NCBI RefSeq assembly: GCF_037203605.1
Contig: NZ_JBBDHC010000013.1
Location: forward strand, 1-64,000
Source of the DNA: Denitratimonas tolerans
GTDB taxonomy: Bacteria > Pseudomonadota > Gammaproteobacteria > Xanthomonadales > Xanthomonadaceae
DNA: 64,000 nucleotides
Direction: 5' to 3'
The notes below the pieces were generated by a model. It saw only the letters and a program-made list of their open reading frames with translations, was not told the origin of the DNA and did no database searches. The position numbers and the translations under genes are program-made. Of this stretch, positions 9,356 to 18,610 are shown in pieces (the first letter of the stretch is position 1; each line of letters opens with the position of its first letter).

Positions 9356-10960
9356 ATGTACCTCGATTTCTACGGCCTGCGCGAAGCGCCTTTTTCGATA
9401 ACGCCGGATCCGCGCTTCGTTTTCCTTAGCGAACGCCATCGCGATGCGCTGGCGCACCTCCTCTATGGCATCGGCCAGGGCGGCGGCGGCGGCTTCGTGC
9501 AGCTGACCGGCGAAGTGGGCACCGGCAAGACCACGCTCTGCCGCCTCCTGCTGGAGCAGCTGCCCGACAACGTGCGGGTGGCGCTGGTGCTCAATCCGCG
9601 GCTGACCCCGCTGGAGCTTTTGCAGAGTATCGCCGAGGAGCTGAAGATCGACATTTCCGGGCGGCGCGAGTCGCTCAAGGGCCTGGTCGATGCGCTCAAC
9701 GCCTTCCTGATCGACGCCTACGCCAAGGGCCTGCGGGTGGTACTGATCGTCGACGAGGCGCAGAACCTGTCGAACGAGGCGCTGGAGCAGATTCGCCTGC
9801 TCACCAATCTGGAAACCGCCACCCAGAAGCTCCTGCAGATCATCCTGCTGGGCCAGCCGGAGCTGCGCCAGATCGTGGCCCAGCCCGAGCTGCGTCAGCT
9901 TTCCCAGCGCATCACCGCGCGCTACCACCTGCAGCCGCTGGACGAGGGCGAAACCGATGCCTACCTGCGGCATCGGCTGGCGGTGGCGGGCAGCACGCGC
10001 TTTCCCTTCACGCGGCTGGCGGTGCGCCGCCTGCACCGTCATTCCGGCGGCGTGCCGCGGCTGATCAACACCATCGCCGATCGCGCGCTGATGGCCGGCT
10101 ACGCGCGCGAGCAGGCGCAGGTGGGCGATTCGCTGGTCGATCGCGCCGCCGGCGAGGTGCTGGCCTCGCCGCTGCGGCGCTGGCGCGTGCGCCGGCTTGG
10201 CTGGCTTGTGGCCGTGGTGCTGCTGGCGGCGCTAATAACAACATTATGGGCTTGGCCGGTGCGCTCGCCCGAGGATCCGGTGCCGGCGGTGGCAGAGTCC
10301 GCGGAGCCGTCCGGGAGCGAGGGACGGGCGCTGCCTGACGTGCCTGTGGGCGAGCTTGTGGCGCGCGCCGATGCCACCCGCGAAGTCGCCTTCACCCGCC
10401 TTCTGGCCCAGTGGAAGCTGCGTGCCTCGGACGTGGGCGTGGCGACGGCCATGCGCTGCCCGGCGACGCTGGCACCCGGCATCCACTGCCTGCGCGGCAG
10501 CGGCAGCCTCGCCAAGCTCACCGCGCTGGGGCGGCCGGTGGTGCTGCGGCTCCATGTCGATGCGCAGGATGTCTGGGCCGTGCTGCTGGGCGTGGGCGAA
10601 AAGCAGGTGCGTCTGGCCCTGGGCGGGGAAACCCATGACATCCCGCGCGAGCGGCTGGATCCCTACTGGCTGGGCGAGTACTACGCCATCTGGCGCGCGC
10701 CGGCGTTCCTGTCCGGCACCACCCTGCGGCGCGGCGACAGCGGTCCCGCGGTCGAATGGCTGCAGCAGCGGCTGGTCGAGGGCGGCTTCGTCACGATGGA
10801 CCTCGATGGACCGGCGCTGTTCGATGCGCGCATCGAAGCCGGGGTGCGGGCGCTGCAAGGTGCCACCGGCCTTTTGCCCGACGGCATCGTCGGCCCCGAA
10901 ACCCTGATGGCGGTCAGCGGCATCGGCCGCGATGCCCCGCGCCTGCGGCGCACGCGCTGA
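9356..10960 (+). CDS. gspA: ExeA/GspA-like AAA ATPase with peptidoglycan-binding domain
   Basis: 534 residues, starting MYLDFYGLREAPFSITPDP, the family's usual N-terminus. The AAA domain (about residues 40-270) has Walker A GEVGTGKTTL and Walker B VLIVDEAQN. One transmembrane helix near 282-305 (GWLVAVVLLAALITTLWAW) is followed by a periplasmic part with a C39-like region and a C-terminal peptidoglycan-binding domain (LRRGDSGPAVEWLQQRL...). In Aeromonas, ExeA with ExeB helps insert the type II secretin through the cell wall. The gspB gene follows after 29 bp. GGAG at 9349-9352 supports this start. Confidence 0.88.
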   Translation: MYLDFYGLREAPFSITPDPRFVFLSERHRDALAHLLYGIGQGGGGGFVQLTGEVGTGKTTLCRLLLEQLPDNVRVALVLNPRLTPLELLQSIAEELKIDISGRRESLKGLVDALNAFLIDAYAKGLRVVLIVDEAQNLSNEALEQIRLLTNLETATQKLLQIILLGQPELRQIVAQPELRQLSQRITARYHLQPLDEGETDAYLRHRLAVAGSTRFPFTRLAVRRLHRHSGGVPRLINTIADRALMAGYAREQAQVGDSLVDRAAGEVLASPLRRWRVRRLGWLVAVVLLAALITTLWAWPVRSPEDPVPAVAESAEPSGSEGRALPDVPVGELVARADATREVAFTRLLAQWKLRASDVGVATAMRCPATLAPGIHCLRGSGSLAKLTALGRPVVLRLHVDAQDVWAVLLGVGEKQVRLALGGETHDIPRERLDPYWLGEYYAIWRAPAFLSGTTLRRGDSGPAVEWLQQRLVEGGFVTMDLDGPALFDARIEAGVRALQGATGLLPDGIVGPETLMAVSGIGRDAPRLRRTR

Positions 10961-10989
10961 GACGCGGCTGCAATGCGAGAACGCCGGCC

Positions 10990-11754
10990 ATGTCATTGAT
11001 TCTGGAAGCCCTGAAGAAATCCGAGGCCGAGCGCCGCCTTGGACAAGCGCCGGATATCTTGACGCCGGCACCGCGCGTGGCGGCGCGACGCCCGGCGTGG
11101 ATCGGCGGTTTCGCGCTGGGCCTGGGCCTGGCGCTGCTCACCCTTGGCGCGGCGGCCTGGTGGTTCGCTGGTCGGACGCCCGATGCCGTGCCAACCGCGC
11201 CGGCGGCCGCCGTGGCCGATGGTCCGGCCGTCGAAGGTCCGAGCGTCGCACCCTCGAGCGCGCTGCCTACCCGCGCGCCGGCGCGGCGGCGGGCTCCCGA
11301 CCTGCGCCCGCGGTCCGCGCCGGACCCGGTGCTGGCACCGGCTCCGGCAGTGCGCGACCCCGAGTTTTCCGGCCGCGAGCGCGAATCGGCGGCGCGGCCT
11401 GCGGGCAGTGGGCCGTTCGATATGCCGACGAGCGCCGCTCCGGCACTTGCGTCGCCGCATCCGGTGCCCATCGCGCCTTCCACGCCCGCGCCCGCGCCGG
11501 TCGCGCCGCCGGAACCGCTCGAGGCGCTTCCGGGCCTCGGCTGGCTCTCTGCGGCCGAGCGCGAGGGCCTGCCGCCGCTACGGCTGTCGATGCACGTCTA
11601 CGACGAGGATCCGGCGGCCCGCTTCGTGCTGATCGACGGTCACCGCCTGCGCGAAGGCGATACGGTGGCCGAAGGGCTGGTGGTCGATACGATCCGGCCC
11701 GACGGCGTGGCGCTCGATCGGCGCGGCCGCCGCTTCCTGCTGCTGCGGCCCTGA
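10990..11754 (+). CDS. gspB: General secretion pathway protein B (GspB/ExeB)
   Basis: 254 residues. The N-terminus MSLILEALKKSEAERRLGQAP is the hallmark of GspB. One transmembrane helix (about residues 39-60) is followed by a long Pro/Ala-rich periplasmic linker and a compact C-terminal domain (LRLSMHVYDEDPAARFVLIDGHRLREGD...) like the PulC/GspB homology region. It works with the ExeA-like ATPase encoded upstream to place the type II secretin. No main gsp operon is in the window. Confidence 0.88.
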   Translation: MSLILEALKKSEAERRLGQAPDILTPAPRVAARRPAWIGGFALGLGLALLTLGAAAWWFAGRTPDAVPTAPAAAVADGPAVEGPSVAPSSALPTRAPARRRAPDLRPRSAPDPVLAPAPAVRDPEFSGRERESAARPAGSGPFDMPTSAAPALASPHPVPIAPSTPAPAPVAPPEPLEALPGLGWLSAAEREGLPPLRLSMHVYDEDPAARFVLIDGHRLREGDTVAEGLVVDTIRPDGVALDRRGRRFLLLRP

Positions 11755-11775
11755 GCGGCGCGGCGGGGGTTCGCG

Positions 11776-12459
11776 ATGTTCATCCACGTTCCATCCCGCC
11801 GCCGCCCCGCCCCGCCTTGGGCGATGCCGCTCCTGGTGGTGGCCTGCATGACGGTCTGGATCTGGCTTGCCACGGGAGAGCCGGCCGCACGCGGCCCGTT
11901 CCTGCAGCGCTGGGGCACGGTGCCCGAAACCCTGTTCGCCGGCGGGGGGTTCTGGGACACGGTGCGCGACGGGCGCGTGCTGACCCTGTTCTCCGCGGTA
12001 TTCGTGCATGCCGACTGGCTGCACCTGGTGGGAAACATGCTGTTCCTGGTGATCTTCGGCGTGCCGTCGGAGCGCGCGCTGGGGCCGTGGCGGCTGCTGG
12101 TGCTGTTCCTGGTCTGCGGCGCGCTTTCCAACCTCGCTGCCGCCTGGTCGCTCCAGCACACCCACGCGGCGGTCATCGTCGGTGCCAGCGGGGCGATTTC
12201 CGGCGTGATCGGTGCTTACCTCGCGCTGTTTCCGCGCGCCCACCTCGGTTTCGTGGTGCCGCTCGGGCTGTTCCTGGAGTTCGTGCGGACCCCGGCACCG
12301 CTGCTGATCGCGATCTGGGCGCTGCTGCAGCTCGGCTTCGTCTGGGTCGGCCCGGCCTTCGGTGCCGTGGCGTGGTGGGCGCACCTGACCGGTTTCGTGG
12401 TGGGCATGGTGATGGCGTTGCTCTGGCGTCCGGCCGTGGCCAGGCGGCTGCGGAGCTGA
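11776..12459 (+). CDS. Rhomboid-family intramembrane serine protease
   Basis: 227 residues and about six to seven hydrophobic segments. Rhomboid signatures are all present: HxxxN in helix 2 (HADWLHLVGNMLFL), the catalytic serine in GASGAISG, and the catalytic histidine in the last helices (WWAHLTGFVVG). The enzyme cleaves transmembrane segments of substrate proteins within the inner membrane. It is downstream of gspB by 21 bp and may be cotranscribed. The substrate is unknown. Confidence 0.9.
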   Translation: MFIHVPSRRRPAPPWAMPLLVVACMTVWIWLATGEPAARGPFLQRWGTVPETLFAGGGFWDTVRDGRVLTLFSAVFVHADWLHLVGNMLFLVIFGVPSERALGPWRLLVLFLVCGALSNLAAAWSLQHTHAAVIVGASGAISGVIGAYLALFPRAHLGFVVPLGLFLEFVRTPAPLLIAIWALLQLGFVWVGPAFGAVAWWAHLTGFVVGMVMALLWRPAVARRLRS

Positions 12460-12542
12460 CCGGATCGCCGGGTCGGCGGACTTTCCGTCGGCTTGGCTGG
12501 CCCGCCGGAGCACTTGCCGCGCGCCGGGCGTGCGCGTGCCGA

Positions 12543-12572
12543 TTGAGCCGCATCGGGCTGCTGCGCTAGGCT
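12543..12572 (+). promoter_or_regulatory. Possible sigma-70 promoter for leuS
   Basis: TTGAGC (12543-12548) and TAGGCT (12567-12572) lie 18 bp apart, 28 bp before the chosen leuS ATG. TAGGCT fits relaxed -10 elements of GC-rich gammaproteobacteria. Weak match, seen by eye only. Confidence 0.35.
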
Positions 12573-12600
12573 GGCGCATTGCCTTCCCGTGTTCGCGACC

Positions 12601-15318
12601 ATGCAAGAGACTTACGATCCCAAGGCGGTGGAAGCCGCCGCGCAGCAGTTCTGGACCGCGACCCGCGCCTTCGAAGTGAAGGAGCTGCCCGGGCGGCCCA
12701 AGTTCTACTGCCTCTCGATGCTGCCCTATCCGTCGGGCGCGCTGCACATGGGGCACGTGCGCAACTACACGATCGGCGATGTCATCAGCCGCTACAAGCG
12801 CATGACCGGCCACAACGTGCTGCAGCCGATGGGCTGGGATGCCTTCGGCCTGCCGGCCGAGAACGCCGCGATCAAGAACCGCACCGCGCCGGCGAAATGG
12901 ACCTACGCCAACATCGGGCACATGCGCGAGCAGCTCAAGGCGCTGGGCTATGCGATCGACTGGTCGCGCGAGTTCGCCACCTGCCGGCCCGATTACTACG
13001 TGCACGAGCAACGCATGTTCGTGCGGCTGTTCGAAAAGGGTCTGGTGTACCGCAAGATGAGCGTGGTCAACTGGGATCCGGTCGACCAGACCGTGCTGGC
13101 GAACGAGCAAGTGGTCGACGGGCGCGGCTGGCGCTCGGGCGCGGTGGTGGAAAAGCGCGAGATCCCGCAATGGTTCCTGAAGATCACCGACTATGCCCAG
13201 GAACTGCTCGACGGCCTCGATGCGCTGCCGGGCTGGCCGGAGGCGGTCAAGACCATGCAGCGCAACTGGATCGGGCGCTCGGAAGGCCTGGAAATCGCTT
13301 TCCGGCTGGAGGATACGGACGAGCGCCTGTGCGTCTACACCACGCGCCCCGATACGCTGATGGGCGTCACCTTCATCTCGGTGGCCGCTGAACACCCCAT
13401 TGCGCTGGCGGCAGCGGAAGGCTACGACGAGCTGCGCTACTTCATCGAGGAATGCCGCCACGGCGGCACCGCCGCGGCCGACGTCGAAACCCAGGACAAG
13501 CGCGGCGTTTTCACCGGGCGCTATGCGATCCATCCGGTCACCGGCGCGCGCGTGCCGATCTGGGCGGCGAACTTCGTGCTGATGGGGTATGGCACCGGTG
13601 CGGTGATGGCCGTGCCCGGTCACGACGAGCGCGACTGGGAGTTCGCGCAGAAATACGACCTGCCGATCCGCATGGTGATCGTGAGCGAGGCGGTGGCCGA
13701 GGCCATTGCCGAGCTGCAGCGCGACCTGCGGCGCAATGACGATGCGATGGAAGCGGCGCTGGGCGAATCGGCCCCGGTGGATGTCTACGAAGTGTCCGAG
13801 GCGGTGCGCGTGGTCGAGGACTTCGAGCGCCGCATCCAGGAGGAGGGGGCCTACGTCGAGCGCGGCATCCTGGTGAACTCCGACCAGTACGACGGCATGG
13901 ACTTCGACGCCGCGTTCCAGGCCCTGGCGCAGCGTTTCGAACGCGAGGGCACCGGCGCGCGCAAGATCAACTATCGCCTGCGCGACTGGGGCGTCTCGCG
14001 CCAGCGCTACTGGGGCTGCCCGATTCCGATGATCCACTGCGAGCGCTGCGGCGTGGTGCCGGTGCCCGAGGACCAGCTGCCCGTGGTGCTGCCCGAGGAC
14101 GTGGCGTTTTCCGGCGTGCGCTCGCCGCTCAAGGCTGATCCCGACTGGCGCAAGGTCGCCTGCCCGCAGTGCGGTGGCGCGGCCGAGCGCGAGACCGACA
14201 CCTTCGACACCTTCATGGAGTCGAGCTGGTACTACGCGCGCTACACCTCGCCGGGCGCGGCGGACATGGTGGACGAACGCGCGCGCTACTGGCTGCCGGT
14301 GGACCAGTACATCGGCGGCATCGAGCACGCGATCATGCACCTGATGTATTTCCGCTTCTATCACAAGCTGTTGCGTGATGCGGGCATGGTCGATGGCGAC
14401 GAGCCGGCGACCAACCTCCTGTGCCAGGGCATGGTGATCGCCGACACCTACTATCGCGAAAACGCCGACGGCTCGAAGGAGTGGTTCAATCCGGCCGAAG
14501 TTTCCGTGCAGCGTGACGACAAGGGCCGCGGCATCGGCGCGACCCTGGACAGCGACGGCCGCCCGGTGGCCATCGGCAGCGTCGAGAAGATGTCAAAGTC
14601 CAAGAACAACGGCGTCGATCCGCAGTCGATGATCGACAAATACGGTGCCGACACCGTGCGCCTGTTCTCCATGTTCGCCTCGCCCCCGGATCTTTCGCTG
14701 GAGTGGAACGAGGCCGGCGTGGAAGGCATGAGCCGATTCCTTCGCCGGCTCTGGGCGCAGGTAGCGCGGCACGTCGCGGCCGGACCGGTGGGAGCGCTGG
14801 ACGTGCAGGCGCTCAGCGCCGCGCAGAAGACCCTGCGTCGGCAGCTGCACGAAACCATCCAGAAGGTTTCCGATGATTACGGCCGCCGCCTGGCCTTCAA
14901 CACCGCCATTGCCGCGGTGATGGAGTTCCTCAACGCGCTGGCGAAGTTCGACGATGCCACCCCGAACGGCCGCGCGCTGCGCCACGAGGCGCTGTGCGCG
15001 GTGGTGCTGCTGCTCAATCCGATCACCCCGCACGTCGCGTTCGCACTGTGGCAGGCGCTGGACGAGCCACAGGCACTGATCGACGATGTGCCGTTCCCGC
15101 ATGCCGACCCCACCGCACTGGTGCGCGATGCGGTCATGTTGGCGGTGCAGGTCAGCGGCAAGCTGCGTGGCACCATCGAGGTGCCGGCCAGCGCCACGCG
15201 CGAGGAAATCGAGGCGCGCGCGCTGGCTGAACCGGGCGTGGCGGCCTTCGTGGAAGGCAAGACGATCGCCAAGGTGATCGTGGTGCCGGGCAAGATCGTC
15301 AACATCGTCGCAAACTGA
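12601..15318 (+). CDS. leuS: Leucyl-tRNA synthetase
   Basis: 905 residues from ATG 12601 (MQETYDPKAVEAAAQQFW); a GTG at 12589 would add four. It charges tRNA-Leu. The class I signatures are HMGH (PSGALHMGHVRNYTIGD) and KMSKSKNN. The large CP1 editing domain lies between them, with the expected T-rich segment (YTTRPDTLMGVTF) that hydrolyses mischarged tRNA. Zinc-type Cys pairs (CERCG, CPQCG) sit in the middle. The C-terminal anticodon-binding and tRNA-tail domains are complete. It heads the leuS-lptE-holA-nadD block. Confidence 0.97.
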   Translation: MQETYDPKAVEAAAQQFWTATRAFEVKELPGRPKFYCLSMLPYPSGALHMGHVRNYTIGDVISRYKRMTGHNVLQPMGWDAFGLPAENAAIKNRTAPAKWTYANIGHMREQLKALGYAIDWSREFATCRPDYYVHEQRMFVRLFEKGLVYRKMSVVNWDPVDQTVLANEQVVDGRGWRSGAVVEKREIPQWFLKITDYAQELLDGLDALPGWPEAVKTMQRNWIGRSEGLEIAFRLEDTDERLCVYTTRPDTLMGVTFISVAAEHPIALAAAEGYDELRYFIEECRHGGTAAADVETQDKRGVFTGRYAIHPVTGARVPIWAANFVLMGYGTGAVMAVPGHDERDWEFAQKYDLPIRMVIVSEAVAEAIAELQRDLRRNDDAMEAALGESAPVDVYEVSEAVRVVEDFERRIQEEGAYVERGILVNSDQYDGMDFDAAFQALAQRFEREGTGARKINYRLRDWGVSRQRYWGCPIPMIHCERCGVVPVPEDQLPVVLPEDVAFSGVRSPLKADPDWRKVACPQCGGAAERETDTFDTFMESSWYYARYTSPGAADMVDERARYWLPVDQYIGGIEHAIMHLMYFRFYHKLLRDAGMVDGDEPATNLLCQGMVIADTYYRENADGSKEWFNPAEVSVQRDDKGRGIGATLDSDGRPVAIGSVEKMSKSKNNGVDPQSMIDKYGADTVRLFSMFASPPDLSLEWNEAGVEGMSRFLRRLWAQVARHVAAGPVGALDVQALSAAQKTLRRQLHETIQKVSDDYGRRLAFNTAIAAVMEFLNALAKFDDATPNGRALRHEALCAVVLLLNPITPHVAFALWQALDEPQALIDDVPFPHADPTALVRDAVMLAVQVSGKLRGTIEVPASATREEIEARALAEPGVAAFVEGKTIAKVIVVPGKIVNIVAN

Positions 15319-15342
15319 ACGCAACGGATCGGAGGCCGGCGC

Positions 15343-15984
15343 ATGATGCCCACGCTCAAGACCGACACGCCGCTGCTCTACGCCGCGCCGTTGTCGGGCT
15401 ATTCGTACAAAGTGGTGCTGACGCTGCGCCTGCTGGGCATGGAATACGCGCTGCGGGTTGTGGATCTTTCCGTGCCGCGCGCGCTGCGGCCGGCCGAGTT
15501 CCGCGCGGTGGCGCGCTTCGGCGAAGTGCCGGTGCTGCTGATCGACGGCCTGGCGCTGTGCCAGTCCAACGCCATCCTCGAATACCTCGCGCGACGCCAG
15601 AGCGCCCTGCACGAGGGCGACGAGAGCCAGCGGCTGAAGGTGCGCGAATGGCTGGCCTGGGAGTGCGAGCGCATCGGCCTCAACCTGGCGCACGCCTGCG
15701 CCGCGCGCCATTTCGGGCATCACCCCGAGGCGGTGGCGAGCTGGTATCAGGCGCGCGCCGTGGAGGATTTCTCGCGCCTGGCGCAGGCGCTGGCGGATCG
15801 CCCCTTCCTGGTCGGCGACGCACCCACGATCGCGGACATCGCCTGCTTCGCCTGGCAGCCCTACGCCAAGGCGCTGGGCCTGTTCGTGCCGCTGCCGCCG
15901 GCCGTGGAAGCGTGGCAGAAGCGCATCCGCGCCTTGCCGGGATTCGTCGCGCCCGCCGACGCCTTCGCCGGAGCCGCGCCATGA
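15343..15984 (+). CDS. Glutathione S-transferase family protein
   Basis: 213 residues. The N-terminal thioredoxin-like half has LLYAAPLSGYSYKVVLTLRLLG and the glutathione-contact motif CQSNAILEYLARR (cis-Pro in GEVPVLLIDG). The C-terminal half is helical (FLVGDAPTIADIACFAW). GGAGG stands at the right distance before ATG 15343; ATG 15346 is an alternative. Its stop overlaps the lptE start, so it is embedded in the leuS-lptE operon, where a GST is not usual. Substrate unknown. Confidence 0.85.
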   Translation: MMPTLKTDTPLLYAAPLSGYSYKVVLTLRLLGMEYALRVVDLSVPRALRPAEFRAVARFGEVPVLLIDGLALCQSNAILEYLARRQSALHEGDESQRLKVREWLAWECERIGLNLAHACAARHFGHHPEAVASWYQARAVEDFSRLAQALADRPFLVGDAPTIADIACFAWQPYAKALGLFVPLPPAVEAWQKRIRALPGFVAPADAFAGAAP

Positions 15985-16478
15985 GCACCGTGTGGCGTCT
16001 ATCCGCGCTGCTGGCCGTGGCGTTCCTGGCCGGCTGCGGCTTCCAGCTGCGCGGGGAAATCACCCTGCCGCCCGAGCTTGCGCACATCCGGGTGCAGGTC
16101 GCCGATGCCTTCTCGCCGCTGCAGGGCAATCTCGAACAGGCGCTGGCCCGCGCCGGCGCGCGGGAGCCGACCGGCAAGGAGCGGTCCGCGCTGCTGCGCA
16201 TCAGCCGCAACCAGATGAAGCGCATGCCGCTGTCGGTCGGGCGCACCGGGCGCGTGCAGGAGTACAGCATGCGCTATGAGGTGGTGATGACCCTGACCGA
16301 TGCCACCGGCAGCGTGGTGGTGCCGGAACAGGAAATCGCGCTGGAGCGCAGCTACCAGTTCGAGACCCTGCGCGCGCAGGGTACGCCGGGCGAGGAAGAG
16401 GTCGTGCGCACCGAACTCGAGCGCGACATGACCCAGGCGATCCTGCGGCGCATCCGCGCCGCCGTCACCGATCCCTGA
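15981..16478 (+). CDS. lptE: LPS-assembly lipoprotein LptE
   Basis: 165 residues. A lipoprotein signal with lipobox LAGC (AVAFLAGCGFQLRG) and the GCGFQLRG start are typical of LptE, the plug protein inside LptD at the outer membrane. The body contains YSMRYEV and SYQFETLRAQG segments seen in the family. It lies between leuS and holA, the conserved location, and overlaps both neighbours by 4 and 1 bases. Confidence 0.93.
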   Translation: MSTVWRLSALLAVAFLAGCGFQLRGEITLPPELAHIRVQVADAFSPLQGNLEQALARAGAREPTGKERSALLRISRNQMKRMPLSVGRTGRVQEYSMRYEVVMTLTDATGSVVVPEQEIALERSYQFETLRAQGTPGEEEVVRTELERDMTQAILRRIRAAVTDP

Positions 16479-17497
16479 TGACGCTCAGCCCGGCACAGCT
16501 CGAACAGCGGCTGGTGCGCGACGCGCTGCCGCCCGTGGTGCTGCTTGCCAGCGGCGAGCCGCTGCTGCTGCTGGAGGCCGGTGACGCGGTGCGCCGGCGC
16601 GCGCGGGAAGCCGGTTACGCCGAGCGCACCGTGTTCGACGTGGACGCGGGATTCGACTGGAGCGAGTTGGGCAGCGGGCTTGCGAGCCTGTCGCTGTTCG
16701 CCTCGCGACGTCTGATCGAACTGCGCCTTCCCACCGGCAGGCCGGGCAAGGAGGGCGGCGAGATGCTGGCCGCGATGGCACGCCAGCCTGCGCCGGACGT
16801 GGTGCTGCTGATCCAGGCCGCGCAGTGGAGCCGAGCGCACGAGACCGCCTGGGTGAAGGCGATCGACCAGGCCGGTTGGTTCGTGCCGATGTGGCCGGTG
16901 AAGCCGGCCGAGCTGCCGGCGTGGATCGGTCGGCGGCTGGCCGCGCGCGGCCTGGGCGCGGATGCGGGTGCGGTGGCGCTGCTGGCCGAGCGCGTCGAAG
17001 GCAACCTGCTTGCCGCCGCGCAGGAAATCGACAAGCTTGCGCTGCTGCATCCGGGTGCCCGCTTCGACGCCGCCGCGCTGCGCGCGCTGGTGGCCGACAG
17101 CGCCCGTCATGATGTGTTCGGCCTGACCGAGGCGGCCCTCGCAGGTGACGCCACGCACGCGCTGCGCATACTCGACGGCCTGCGGGGCGAAGGCGCGCAG
17201 GTGCCGGCGCTGCTGCCCTGGGTCGCCTCGCAGGTGGGCATCCTCGCGCGGCTCGCGGGCGTGCAGGCGCGGGGCGGCAATCTGGCCGCCGCGATGCAGG
17301 CGGCCGGGCTGTGGCAAAGCAAGGAACAATCGTTCCGGCGCGCGCTGGCGCGCGGCAGCGCCACGGATTTCGCGCGCCTGCTGGCCGCCTGCGGGCGGCT
17401 GGATCGCCTCTCCAAAGGCCGCGAGACGGGAGATCCCTGGCGCGAGATGGAACGGCTGATCGCAGGCATCGCCGCCCCCGGCGCGCTGCCCGCCTGA
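16478..17497 (+). CDS. holA: DNA polymerase III subunit delta
   Basis: 339 residues. The clamp-loader delta subunit opens the beta clamp. The N-terminus LSPAQLEQRLVRDALPPVVLLASGEPLLLLEA and the RRLIELRLPTGRPGKEGGEML segment match HolA. Start and stop overlap lptE (TGATG), so it is translationally coupled. It follows lptE and precedes nadD as in other gammaproteobacteria. Confidence 0.93.
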   Translation: MTLSPAQLEQRLVRDALPPVVLLASGEPLLLLEAGDAVRRRAREAGYAERTVFDVDAGFDWSELGSGLASLSLFASRRLIELRLPTGRPGKEGGEMLAAMARQPAPDVVLLIQAAQWSRAHETAWVKAIDQAGWFVPMWPVKPAELPAWIGRRLAARGLGADAGAVALLAERVEGNLLAAAQEIDKLALLHPGARFDAAALRALVADSARHDVFGLTEAALAGDATHALRILDGLRGEGAQVPALLPWVASQVGILARLAGVQARGGNLAAAMQAAGLWQSKEQSFRRALARGSATDFARLLAACGRLDRLSKGRETGDPWREMERLIAGIAAPGALPA

Positions 17498-17506
17498 GTT
17501 TTGGCC

Positions 17507-18163
17507 ATGCGCCTGCACGCGATCTATGGCGGCGCCTTCGATCCGATCCACCTCGGACACCTTGCCGTGGCGCGGGCCGCGCGCGACGTGCTGGACGCCA
17601 GCGTCGCGCTGGTTCCCACCGGAGATCCGCCGCACCGCGCCCCGGCCCGCGCCCCGGCCACCGCTCGCCTGGCGATGTGCGAGCTTGCGGTGGTGGGCAT
17701 CGCGGACCTTTCCGTCGATGCGCGTGAGCTGCGCCGCAGCGGCCCAAGCTACAGCATCGACACCCTCACCGAGCTGCGCGCCGAACGCGGCATCGACGCG
17801 CCTCTGGCGATGATCCTGGGGGACGATGCCTTTGCCGGCCTTGCCGGCTGGGCGCGCTGGACCGAGCTGTTCGAACTGGCCCACATCGTGGTCGCCAGCC
17901 GCCCGCAGCCGCCCCGCCTGCCCGCCGCCGTCGCCAATGCGGTGGCGTCACGCCTGGCCAGTGCCCCGGCCGACCTGCGCGCGGCCCCGTCCGGACGGGT
18001 GCTGCGGCTGCAGATCGCGCCGCACCCGCAATCTTCCAGCATCATCCGGGCGCGCTGCGCGGCCGGCGAATCGCTGGAGCGGTGGGTGCCCGAGGCCGTC
18101 GCCGGCTACATCGGCCGGCACCGGCTGTACCGCGATCCGGCAGCGCGGGCGGACGGCGTATAA
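17507..18163 (+). CDS. nadD: Nicotinate-nucleotide adenylyltransferase
   Basis: 218 residues. It adenylates nicotinate mononucleotide in NAD synthesis. The HxGH motif is GGAFDPIHLGHL at the N-terminus and the second nucleotide motif is SSSIIRARCAAG near the C-terminus. ATG 17507 was chosen over an in-frame TTG two codons upstream. It lies 9 bp after holA. Confidence 0.95.
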   Translation: MRLHAIYGGAFDPIHLGHLAVARAARDVLDASVALVPTGDPPHRAPARAPATARLAMCELAVVGIADLSVDARELRRSGPSYSIDTLTELRAERGIDAPLAMILGDDAFAGLAGWARWTELFELAHIVVASRPQPPRLPAAVANAVASRLASAPADLRAAPSGRVLRLQIAPHPQSSSIIRARCAAGESLERWVPEAVAGYIGRHRLYRDPAARADGV

Positions 18164-18164
18164 T
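18159..18164 (+). promoter_or_regulatory. Possible -10 element before rsfS
   Basis: A perfect TATAAT overlaps the nadD stop codon, 33 bp before the rsfS start. No good -35 is visible at the right spacing, so it may be chance or an extra internal promoter for rsfS-rlmH. Confidence 0.3.
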
Positions 18165-18196
18165 CGACCCAGTCCCTTCCGACCAAGGTTCGCCGT

Positions 18197-18592
18197 TTGT
18201 CCGCACAGACCGCCGCATCGCCGTTCCCCGATTCCCTGCTGCGCGTGGTCCGCGCCGCCCTGGAAGACCTCAAGGCCCTCGACATCCGCGAGATCGACGT
18301 GCGCGGCAAGACCGGTGTCACCGACTTCATGGTCGTCGCTTCCGGCACCTCCACGCGCCACGTCAAGTCGATCGCGGAGGAGGTCCAGCGGCGCGCCAAA
18401 CAGGCTGGATTCGCACCGATCGGGGTGGAAGGCGAGCGCGAAGCCGAATGGGTGCTGGTGGACCTGGGCGATGCCGTGGTCCACGTCATGCTGCCGCGGG
18501 TGCGCGAGCTGTACATGCTCGAACGGCTCTGGGGCGACGGCGCGCGCTCCCAGACACCCGCGCAGGACGATGCCCAGCCAAGCTCCGCCTGA
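18197..18592 (+). CDS. rsfS: Ribosomal silencing factor RsfS
   Basis: 131 residues. RsfS binds L14 and blocks subunit joining in starvation. Family segments are LDIREIDVRGKTGVTDFMVVASGTS, in two parts, and EWVLVDLGDAVVHVML. The start is TTG at 18197; no closer ATG keeps the full domain. It sits between nadD and rlmH, its conserved place. Confidence 0.92.
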   Translation: MSAQTAASPFPDSLLRVVRAALEDLKALDIREIDVRGKTGVTDFMVVASGTSTRHVKSIAEEVQRRAKQAGFAPIGVEGEREAEWVLVDLGDAVVHVMLPRVRELYMLERLWGDGARSQTPAQDDAQPSSA

Positions 18593-18610
18593 GCGCCGCG
18601 CGGCGCGCAC